A stretch of 51,463 nucleotides of DNA from Tamilnaduibacter salinus (GTDB lineage: Bacteria; Pseudomonadota; Gammaproteobacteria; Pseudomonadales; Oleiphilaceae), in assembly GCF_003096655.1 (NCBI RefSeq), contig NZ_QEKQ01000011.1, forward strand, positions 1 through 51,463. The letters run 5' to 3'. The position numbers and the translations under genes were made by a program. Below are positions 37,545-44,095 of the stretch, in pieces. Within the stretch, counting starts at the first letter, position 1, and the number at the start of each line of letters is the position of its first letter. A model generated the notes under the pieces. That model made no database searches, was not told where the DNA came from, and saw only the letters and a program-made list of their open reading frames with translations.

Positions 37545-38166
37545 ACGCGTAATCCGAGCGGTTGCCGGCCGCTTCAAACTGCTCCGACCCCACGGCCCGC
37601 CGGACGTTGTCGTACCGGTGGGCCAGATCCTGCAATCCATTGAACTGGTCGTTTTCGCTGACAATCTGGTCCAGCACCGGATTGCTGACCCCGTAGGCTT
37701 CGTTGAGCTTCATGGCTGTGTCGACAAACGACAGTGTCGGCTCGTTGACGCTGAGCCGCCCGAACGCCTCCCGGAATGGCCGATTGTTGTTCAGGTCTCT
37801 CTCGATCTGCTGGCGGGTGTTCTCCGGCATCAGGGCCTTCAGGGACAGACTCCCGCCGTCCTGCTTTTCCACATTCAGCCGCGTTGCCGGGTTGAGGTCA
37901 TACTCGGCAAGTTTGTGCCGCAACGTATCCCGCACGAAGGCGTGATCCTGCCCAACGCTGGACTTGTACTGTTCGACTGAAAGCTGCGGTCCACGCCGCG
38001 ATGGGGCACCGCCGCCGATGGTGACGCTGTCGTCCCCGGCATCAATCCGCCGGGGCTCTGGCGTGGTCTCAGCCGCTTCCGGGCGAGCCTCGCGGGCCTG
38101 GGCCTGTCGTCCCGTGGTCTGTTGAAACGCCGTTCCGGCGCCGATCAAAGAGGTCAGGAGAGACAT
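37528..38166 (-). CDS. Hypothetical protein, helical, unknown function
   Basis: I do not recognise this 212-residue protein. The N-terminal 70 residues are low in complexity (Gln, Ala, Glu, Arg, Pro), resembling a flexible linker. The rest is predicted helical and charged (FVRDTLRHKLAEYDLNP, TRQQIERDLNNNRPFREAFG, VSNPVLDQIVSENDQFNGLQ). The start MSLLTSLIGAGTAF is hydrophobic but short for a signal peptide. Its last 17 bases overlap the end of hepT on the other strand. Amino-acid usage looks coding. Confidence 0.65.
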   Translation of the reverse strand: MSLLTSLIGAGTAFQQTTGRQAQAREARPEAAETTPEPRRIDAGDDSVTIGGGAPSRRGPQLSVEQYKSSVGQDHAFVRDTLRHKLAEYDLNPATRLNVEKQDGGSLSLKALMPENTRQQIERDLNNNRPFREAFGRLSVNEPTLSFVDTAMKLNEAYGVSNPVLDQIVSENDQFNGLQDLAHRYDNVRRAVGSEQFEAAGNRSDYAFSLNA

Positions 38167-38294
38167 GGCAATTGGTTTCCTTCCGGCAACGAAAATTCGT
38201 CGTTCAGGAAAAGGAAAGCAAGGTTTGGGCCCGTTTCGTGAATCCGATTAAGGCATTAACCAGACTTGTCGGCCCCCTTTGCGACACCCTGGCG

Positions 38295-38966
38295 TTATTG
38301 ATGGAGATGCAGCCAGCGGGCAAGCCGCGAATCCGGATGCCGGCTGAACGACCAGGGCAACCACACCATAACGGCCAGCACAGCCAGTGCCGCCACGACC
38401 GTCAAAACCGGGCTCAGTCTGAAAGTGTTCCCCAGTCCTGCAAACACCAGGGTCATTGGCAGCATGCCGATGGTGGTGGCAACGATAAAGCGCCAGGTAT
38501 GGAGCGCCGTAACGCCCGCGGCATAACTGATGAGGGCGAAGGAAAAAACAGGGATCAGACGAGTCAAAAGGATGGCAATGGTGAGAAAGCGCTGTGAGCC
38601 ATCCCTCGCAAGAACTGGGTTGTCCGGGAAGCGCCCGCAGATCGCTTCCCGGCCAAGGAATCGGGCAATCCAGAAGGCCACCAGAGCGCCACCAGCGGCA
38701 CCCGTCGCAGCAATGGCGGTTCCCGGGACAATGCCAAAGGCCAGTCCGGCGGTGGCACTGACAGGGAGTGTGGGGATGGGGCCGACAACCACCGCGATCA
38801 GCATCAGCAGCATCAGCAGTAACGGACCGGCAGCCCCCTGACTTTGCAGCCAGGCCGCGAGCGAATCCGGAGACAGGTTTGCGGGCATCCCCAATACGCG
38901 TAACAGCCACCAGGACACGGCGATCGCACCCAGCACCACAAGAACAACCGCAATTCTCGAAGCCAT
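38295..38966 (-). CDS. VTT/TVP38-TMEM64 family membrane protein
   Basis: This 223-residue integral membrane protein of the DedA-related VTT family has about five to six hydrophobic segments. Family motifs are PTLPVSATAGLAFGIVPGTAIAA-like sequence in the re-entrant region and FLTIAILLTRLIPVFSFALISYAAG, where the conserved Arg and Pro lie. Such proteins have been implicated in lipid scrambling or carrier recycling; the precise substrate is unknown here. The ATG at 38966 has an AGGG about 7 bases upstream, and a GTG at 38969 is an alternative. It is divergent from the TTL-ligase gene. Confidence 0.88.
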   Translation of the reverse strand: MASRIAVVLVVLGAIAVSWWLLRVLGMPANLSPDSLAAWLQSQGAAGPLLLMLLMLIAVVVGPIPTLPVSATAGLAFGIVPGTAIAATGAAGGALVAFWIARFLGREAICGRFPDNPVLARDGSQRFLTIAILLTRLIPVFSFALISYAAGVTALHTWRFIVATTIGMLPMTLVFAGLGNTFRLSPVLTVVAALAVLAVMVWLPWSFSRHPDSRLARWLHLHQ

Positions 38967-39078
38967 CACATTGCCCTATCGGTTGGCATTAACCCGATAC
39001 AGTCTGTCACGAACGTCAATGATTTGAGAGGTGCTGTGCATCAGCCGCTTCTCCTTCCGATGATTCGCCAAACCGCTC

Positions 39079-39098
39079 GAACTGTCCTGTAACAGTTC
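39079..39098. repeat. Palindrome upstream of the TTL-ligase gene
   Basis: GAACTGT and ACAGTTC are separated by 6 bases in the 220-base gap between the divergent TVP38-type and TTL-type genes. It could be an operator or hairpin. No convincing -10/-35 pair was found in this gap. Confidence 0.3.
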
Positions 39099-39189
39099 CG
39101 CATCTCTCGTGTCAGTGACTATGACAGAAGGTGGAACAGTGGCCTTTCGAGAAGACCTGACGGGTAAGCGGAAACGGAGAGCGTGAACG

Positions 39190-41556
39190 ATGACTCGATA
39201 CTACTGGACGGGCGGCAACCGATCCCATGAGCAGGATCGGTTCTTTGAGGAATCCCTTGATCCATCCCTCTGGCAAAAGGCCGAGGGCCCGGAACAATGG
39301 GATGCCTGCTGGTACACCGGAATGCCCGATCCGGAGTATTTCAGTGGGGTTGGTCCGGGTCGGACGATCAATCACATACCTGGGAACAACGCCCTGACGG
39401 TGAAAAGCCGCCTTTACCAGAGCCTTATGAGCTTGCGTGATCGGGTCCAGCGTCAGGAGAAGGGCAGTCACCACCTGAGTGATCGTCTGACGTTTGTACC
39501 GCAGGTTTTCGCCATGCCCGCGGATTATAATGCATTCCAGGAGGCCGCGCTCGCCAATCCAGAGAAACGCTGGATACTCAAGCCCAAGAATGCGGCTCGC
39601 GGTAAGGGCATTCAGTTGGTCGATGATCCGGCCGATGTGCCTGTGGATTCATCCTGGATGGTTCAGGAGTATCTGGAAAATCCGCATACCATGCATGGCA
39701 GGAAGTATGTCCTGCGGCTCTATGTGCTCGTTTCCTCCGTCTCCCCGTTCCGGGTTTACCTGTATCGCCAGGGTTTCGCCAAGCTGGCGTCCATGCCTTA
39801 TGACGAAGAAAACGCGAACAATCCCTATAGCTATCTCACGAACCCCGATGTCAACGCGCTGAATCTGGATGCCGAAGTGCCCGTGGAATTCGTGGACTTC
39901 GAGCGTTACCGGGCCTGGCTCCGTGAGCAGGGCCACGATGATGACGCCCTGTTTGCCCGCATCGAGGACATGGTTGCCCTGACGTGTCTGTCCGCCCTTG
40001 AGCCCATGCGCGAGCGTTCCAGGGTCGTCGGAGCCGATACCCGGGGCTGTTATGAGCTCATGGGAATCGACTGCCTCATTGATCAGGATCTCAAGCCCTG
40101 GGTGCTGGAATGCAATCTCAGCCCGTCACTTGAAGTCTGCGCCGGGCCGGAGAGCGGTGGTGATGTTGAGGAAGGTATAAAAGGCTCGATCGTTGCGGAC
40201 ATGGTGGAAATGTTGGGGCTGAATCGCCCTCCGGCAGGCGACACCAATGCGTCAGGCGCGGAGCAGGTTGTCCGCGAAACCCAGGATGAAATCGCCAACA
40301 GCGGTGGCTTCAGAAACCTGATTCCGGGAAGCGACCCATTCTCCTACCTGCCATTTATGGCCTTACCCCGTCTGTCCGACTGGGTGGTGGCACAAGCGCT
40401 CTGCGATAAGCCTCTCAAACAGCCATGCCTGGAGCGCTGGTGTGCAGAGGAAACATTCAGCGAAGACCAGGTTTACCTTTACGACACTGGCCTGGGCCAT
40501 CTGAGCAGCCTGAACGAGACGGCGTCGCTGATCTGGCTGATGGCCACCGAGGGCGCCGGCCCCGATGACATTGCTTCAGCGCTGGTGGATTCCGCGGCCA
40601 AAAGCATGCCGACCGCCCCGGATGCATGGGCCATTCGCAACGACGTCTGGAACACCCTGGCGGACTGGGTCAACAACCGCTTTCTGATTCAGTCGGATGG
40701 GCAACCGACCGATCAGGGGCCATCGGAATCCGGGCAGTCTTCGCTCCCTAACGCCGCCACGGTGATGTCGATGGTGGTCTCCTGTGGCCGTTTCCGAGCC
40801 CGTTTTCTGGCTGACAGTGCACCGTTGGTCCACCGGATTGGCAAGTTGCTCGAACCGATGACACGGCCCGATGAGGCACCGAACGACTCACTGCCAAGAC
40901 TGGAGGTGGTTCGTGACACACCGGGTTTCACACTGATTCTGGAGGGGCAGGTGATTCGCTCCCGCTTGCCGTTGGCTGAGGTTGTTCCGGCCATTGTCCG
41001 CTGTTTTGCAACGCAAGCCGCCACTCACGGCGACATTGCCATGGATGCCGGTCTTATCGGTGATTCCGGTGATGAAGCGGTTCTGGTCAGCCATTCAGAC
41101 TCGTCGTTGCGCGATTCTCTGACCCTGGGGCTGCATGAGCAATGGGGAGTTCCGTGCGGGCGCGGCGCACTCCTGAAAGCCACTTCAGGAGGTGTTGTGG
41201 AAGGCCTTGGCCTTCCTTTGCAGGGCAGTGATCGGACCGAGTCGTTCCGCCCAGCGCACTCCGGCATAACGGGGGCGGCCGGTCGGACAACGGCTGTGCT
41301 CGTGCCGAGTGAAGCCGCTCTTGGAGACGGCGGCATCCAGGCTCTGACGGTGAATGAGAGCCTTAAACACCTTTTACCGGTCTGCTGTGCCGAAAACGGT
41401 CGACCACTGGACACCGACGAGTTCGCCAGGCTCGCGGATTGGCTTGAGGAAAGACAGTGCTTCCTCGTGAACATGAATCATCTTGAGGCCGCTGCGGCGA
41501 CATTATCAGGCAAGTGTTTTGAACAGACACTGCAGAAGGCATCCGGGGGCCGCTGA
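39190..41556 (+). CDS. TTL-type ATP-grasp ligase fused to PqqD-like and degenerate HprK-like domains
   Basis: This is a 788-residue cytoplasmic fusion. Residues about 90-355 form a tubulin-tyrosine-ligase-like ATP-grasp domain: the ATP-binding Lys/Arg motif WILKPKNAARGKGI (128-141), VQEYLENPHTMHGRKYVLRL (from about 158), and ELMGIDCLI then PWVLECNLSPSLE (near 290-312) with the metal-binding Glu and Asn. Residues about 405-505 resemble PqqD-like peptide-recognition domains (LNETASLIWLMATEGAG). Residues about 515-788 resemble an HprK-type fold, but the expected P-loop is replaced by VSHSDSSLRDS (about 632). TTL enzymes add amino acids to protein carboxylates, so the downstream Glu-rich proteins are likely substrates. 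GGAG precedes the start. The TTL call is firm; the C-terminal call is tentative. Confidence 0.85.
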   Translation: MTRYYWTGGNRSHEQDRFFEESLDPSLWQKAEGPEQWDACWYTGMPDPEYFSGVGPGRTINHIPGNNALTVKSRLYQSLMSLRDRVQRQEKGSHHLSDRLTFVPQVFAMPADYNAFQEAALANPEKRWILKPKNAARGKGIQLVDDPADVPVDSSWMVQEYLENPHTMHGRKYVLRLYVLVSSVSPFRVYLYRQGFAKLASMPYDEENANNPYSYLTNPDVNALNLDAEVPVEFVDFERYRAWLREQGHDDDALFARIEDMVALTCLSALEPMRERSRVVGADTRGCYELMGIDCLIDQDLKPWVLECNLSPSLEVCAGPESGGDVEEGIKGSIVADMVEMLGLNRPPAGDTNASGAEQVVRETQDEIANSGGFRNLIPGSDPFSYLPFMALPRLSDWVVAQALCDKPLKQPCLERWCAEETFSEDQVYLYDTGLGHLSSLNETASLIWLMATEGAGPDDIASALVDSAAKSMPTAPDAWAIRNDVWNTLADWVNNRFLIQSDGQPTDQGPSESGQSSLPNAATVMSMVVSCGRFRARFLADSAPLVHRIGKLLEPMTRPDEAPNDSLPRLEVVRDTPGFTLILEGQVIRSRLPLAEVVPAIVRCFATQAATHGDIAMDAGLIGDSGDEAVLVSHSDSSLRDSLTLGLHEQWGVPCGRGALLKATSGGVVEGLGLPLQGSDRTESFRPAHSGITGAAGRTTAVLVPSEAALGDGGIQALTVNESLKHLLPVCCAENGRPLDTDEFARLADWLEERQCFLVNMNHLEAAAATLSGKCFEQTLQKASGGR

Positions 41557-41638
41557 GCATCGCGTTCTGCGACCCGGAGCGTAGAAGTGCCTGGCCTGTG
41601 GGGCCTGGCAGTCATTTGACCACCAAGGAGGACATGTG

Positions 41639-41932
41639 ATGTCCAGACGAACACAGAAGCAGAAGTTACTCGGCAAGCTCGCACGGGGTATGGCCTATAC
41701 CGGCCCAATGGTCGCCGCTGTGATGGGTGCCTCGGCGTTCAGCGCGTCTGCGTCTGTCGCTGACGCCGACTCGGATTATCTGATGCTCGCGGCCGGTGAG
41801 GCGGAAGCCGAAGCTGAAGCCGGACATAGTGGCTACGGCGAAGCAGAAGGAGAGGCTGAAGGAGAAGCTGAAGGAGAAGCTGAAGGAGAAGGAGAAGCTG
41901 AAGGAGAAGGCGAGGCCGAAGCCGAAGGCTGA
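41639..41932 (+). CDS. Exported EAEG-repeat peptide, likely substrate of the TTL ligase
   Basis: This is a 97-residue protein with a basic N-terminus (MSRRTQKQKLLGKLARG), a hydrophobic stretch (GPMVAAVMGASAFSASASVA) with Ala-x-Ala-type cleavage possibilities, and a C-terminal tail of alternating Glu with Ala or Gly (from about residue 54). AAGGAGG lies 7 bases before the ATG at 41639. The motif KxLLxKLxR, six residues and then Pro is shared with the cytochrome at 43287-43976, suggesting a common recognition leader. It starts 82 bases after the TTL-ligase gene. The role as modification substrate is inferred from position, leader and the Glu-rich tail. Confidence 0.8.
   Translation: MSRRTQKQKLLGKLARGMAYTGPMVAAVMGASAFSASASVADADSDYLMLAAGEAEAEAEAGHSGYGEAEGEAEGEAEGEAEGEGEAEGEGEAEAEG
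41840..41929 (+). repeat. 12-bp tandem repeat encoding EAEG
   Basis: Reiterations of GAAGGAGAAGCT encode Glu-Gly-Glu-Ala. The units are nearly identical at DNA level and use GGA and GCT codons that are uncommon in this GC-rich window. Confidence 0.85.
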
Positions 41933-41966
41933 GCCAGTGCCTGTTGGGCACCAGTGAGTCTGGTGC

Positions 41967-42236
41967 CTAGTGTCTCGTCTGGTTAATTCGCTGACTTACT
42001 GCGTGCCTCTGACGGTTCTGGGCAAGGCGTCAGTCCGCAGGCGGGGTCACTCCCCGTCAAGGGCTGACAACGCCGCTTCAGAGCCGTCAGCGGCGCGCCC
42101 TTCGGGAGCCCTTGAAAGGTCTGATAGCCGCGTTGCGCTGACTCGATTTGGAACCACCAAACCGTCGCCATCGCGCCTTGCTCTCAGACCTTTCAATGGC
42201 TCAGTAAGTCAGCGAATTAACCAGACGAGACACTAG
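41967..42236. mobile_element. MITE-like element, copy B (270 bp)
   Basis: Perfect 35-bp terminal inverted repeats start CTAGTGTCTCGTCTGGTTAA. A nested inner pair (GAGCCCTTGAAAGGTCTGA with TCAGACCTTTCAATGGCTC) has one mismatch, and the core CTCGATTTGGAACCACCAAA is shared with copy A. It is non-coding and inserted between the EAEG-peptide gene and the DinB-like gene. Arm sequences differ from copy A but match within each copy. Confidence 0.85.
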
Positions 42237-42291
42237 CGGCCATTTTTAACGATTTCGTGAGTGATGGACCAGCGAGACTTGGGTGGATGCC

Positions 42292-42855
42292 ATGAATCAA
42301 ACGCGCCCTGGGAAAAACGATATGTTGAATGACATTGTTGAAGAGAATGCCCATGCCATTGGGCAGCTTATCGAGCTGCTGACGCATTTGCCCAATAATC
42401 TGTACCGGCAGAGTTTCGGGCAGCGCGGGCGGCATGCGATTGGTAAGCATGTCCGGCACATTATCGATCACTACAGCGCCCTTCTTTCCGCCACAGCGTC
42501 CCCGAAGGGGCTGCTTGACTATGAAAATCGAGACCGGGATCAGTCATTGGAAACCGATTGTCGCGCTGGGGCCAATCAGCTGTCAGCAATCCTTCACTCG
42601 CTGCGCCGCCGGTTCGTGGAACACGACTCAGCAGAGCTTGCCATGTTGCACACGAGCGACGAACAGGGGCAGGTCATTGCGACCAGTGTGGACCGTGAGT
42701 TGGTGTTTCTGGCCAGTCATACCATTCATCACATGGCGATCATCGGCATGTTGGCGGAACAGGCCGGGGTGGAAATCAGCGACGAGTTTGGTGTTCACCC
42801 CTCTACGTTACGCCACTTGCAAAGGCAGCAACGTCCGATGGCTCGAAGTGCCTGA
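42292..42855 (+). CDS. DinB/YfiT-like four-helix protein
   Basis: This 187-residue protein looks like the DinB superfamily of four-helix-bundle, often metal-binding proteins. Conserved-type histidines occur in KHVRHIIDHYSALL and in ASHTIHHMAIIGMLAEQAG, the usual positions for the metal triad. Members include thiol-dependent S-transferases, but the substrate here is unknown. The start is uncertain: ATG 42292 is chosen, with GTG 42283 or ATG 42322 as alternatives. It is followed 3 bases later by a broken NRDE-family gene, so the two probably formed an operon. Confidence 0.75.
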   Translation: MNQTRPGKNDMLNDIVEENAHAIGQLIELLTHLPNNLYRQSFGQRGRHAIGKHVRHIIDHYSALLSATASPKGLLDYENRDRDQSLETDCRAGANQLSAILHSLRRRFVEHDSAELAMLHTSDEQGQVIATSVDRELVFLASHTIHHMAIIGMLAEQAGVEISDEFGVHPSTLRHLQRQQRPMARSA

Positions 42856-42858
42856 GAT

Positions 42859-43263
42859 ATGTGCACTCTGAGCTGGCAGTACTCAACAACCGGGCTGGAC
42901 CTGGTTTTTAACAGGGACGAGTCACTTTGCCGCCCGGAGGCCTTGCCACCGGTCATGGAGTGTCGCGGCGGTATTAACACAGTGATGCCAAAAGATCCGG
43001 TCGGTGGCGGCACCTGGATTGCTGCGAACGATCACGGTGTCATTTTCGCGCTGCGGAACAACGATCAAACAAGGGTGACCCGGCAGTGTCGCTATTGCCA
43101 TGAAACGCAAAGGTCGGGCCACGGTCAGCCTGACTCATATCCGCCTAACGCAGGCGAAGCTGACTGTCAGGTACTGGCCGGGTCACCCGGAAACACATCA
43201 ATGCGCGGCAGGGGTGTCCGTGCTTGGAAGGTCTGCGTGACAGACCCGAACCCCAGAAAATGA
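42859..43263 (+). pseudogene. Truncated NRDE/TANGO2-family gene
   Basis: The first 65 or so residues are clearly NRDE/TANGO2 family: MCTLSWQYSTTGLDLVFNRDE with the NRDE-type motif, and the conserved DPVGGGTWIAANDHGVIFAL block. After about residue 70 the frame loses family character (TRQCRYCHETQRSGHGQPDS), and it stops at 134 residues where intact members have roughly 230-270. Neither of the other forward frames restores a recognisable remainder. It is therefore judged a truncated or decayed gene whose 3' part was replaced before the cytochrome gene. The family function is unsettled. Confidence 0.7.
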
Positions 43264-43286
43264 CAATACAACCGGAGGTTGCACAA

Positions 43287-43976
43287 ATGTCGACAAATGA
43301 CAAACGGAAACGGCTGTTAAGCAAACTTTCCAGAAACCTGATGGTGTCCGTTCCGGTCATGTCGGTGGTCGCCGTTACCGGGTTTAATACCGGTCTCGGT
43401 CCGGCATCTGGATGGATTCCCGAGGCGGCTGCCGCACAGGGTGAGGCGGAAGCGTCCGGGGAAGGAGAGGCCGAGGGTTATCCGGAGGGCGAAGCTGAGG
43501 GTAAAGCCGAGGGAGAAGCAGAGGCCGAAGCAGAAGGCGAGGCCGAAGGTGAAGCAGAAGGTGAAGCAGAAGGGGAGGCTGAAGGCGAAGCCGAGGGCGG
43601 CGGCTCAAAGGCAAAGCGCCGGGAATTGGTGAGCCGACCTGATAATTATCAGCCGTATCAGGGTAATGTCGCGGATCTGAGAGAGAAAGGGAAGCAGCTC
43701 TTCAACGATAAAAACCTGTCGTCGAACGGGCTGGCCTGTGCCACGTGCCACGTCAATGGTGCCGGTTACAACGCGACGTTCACAGAAGAATACCCGCATG
43801 AAGTGGCCATGGGTAAGCGAGACTTCGGCATGGACATGGTCTATCTGGATGAAATGGTCCAGATCTGCATGGTCGCGCCGATGGCGACAGAACCCCTTGA
43901 ATGGAGTTCGGAGGAATTGGCTGCACTGACGGAGTACGCCCGGATGCAACAGCAGGAGTACATCGACGACCGCTGA
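43287..43976 (+). CDS. c-type cytochrome with EAEG-repeat segment, likely substrate of the TTL ligase
   Basis: This 229-residue exported protein has a leader much like that of the EAEG peptide (KRLLSKLSR, six residues, then Pro), a hydrophobic region and an Ala-rich cleavage zone (EAAAAQG). A Glu-Ala/Gly repeat tract follows (about 52-107), then a basic link (SKAKRREL) and a C-terminal cytochrome c domain. The domain has one heme-binding CATCH motif and a likely Met ligand near VQICMVAPMATEPLEW. CCGGAGG lies 8 bases before the ATG at 43287. Heme attachment implies a periplasmic location. A strong terminator follows. The repeat and shared leader link it to the TTL-type ligase upstream. Confidence 0.85.
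   Translation: MSTNDKRKRLLSKLSRNLMVSVPVMSVVAVTGFNTGLGPASGWIPEAAAAQGEAEASGEGEAEGYPEGEAEGKAEGEAEAEAEGEAEGEAEGEAEGEAEGEAEGGGSKAKRRELVSRPDNYQPYQGNVADLREKGKQLFNDKNLSSNGLACATCHVNGAGYNATFTEEYPHEVAMGKRDFGMDMVYLDEMVQICMVAPMATEPLEWSSEELAALTEYARMQQQEYIDDR
43440..43604 (+). repeat. EAEG-coding repeat within the cytochrome gene
   Basis: This is a 12-bp periodic tract coding for Glu-Ala-Glu-Gly with many synonymous codon variants (GAA/GAG, GCA/GCC/GCT, GGA/GGC/GGT/GGG). The protein pattern is kept while the DNA has diverged. Confidence 0.8.
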
Positions 43977-44006
43977 CCGGATTTGCCCCAAACGGTGCGT
44001 CCTCGG

Positions 44007-44037
44007 AAAAGGGTGGGGCTTCGCCCCACCTTTTTTT
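44007..44037 (+). terminator. Rho-independent terminator after the cytochrome gene
   Basis: GGTGGGGC (44012-44019), the loop TTC and GCCCCACC (44023-44030) are followed by seven Ts and preceded by AAAA. It closes the TTL-ligase / EAEG locus. Confidence 0.9.
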
Positions 44038-44095
44038 GTAATGTTGTTGTCTGCCGGGTGTCCCCCGGTATACAAGCAAAAAGTGGCGGGACGGT

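Noticed and set aside
41840-41929. EAEG repeat as a simple microsatellite artefact
   Set aside because: The frame is intact with a strong ribosome site and signal-like leader, and a second gene nearby encodes the same pattern with different codons.
43050-43263. A single frameshift that would restore the NRDE/TANGO2 protein
   Set aside because: The other two forward frames hit stops or give sequence unlike the family, so a simple one-base error does not explain the truncation.
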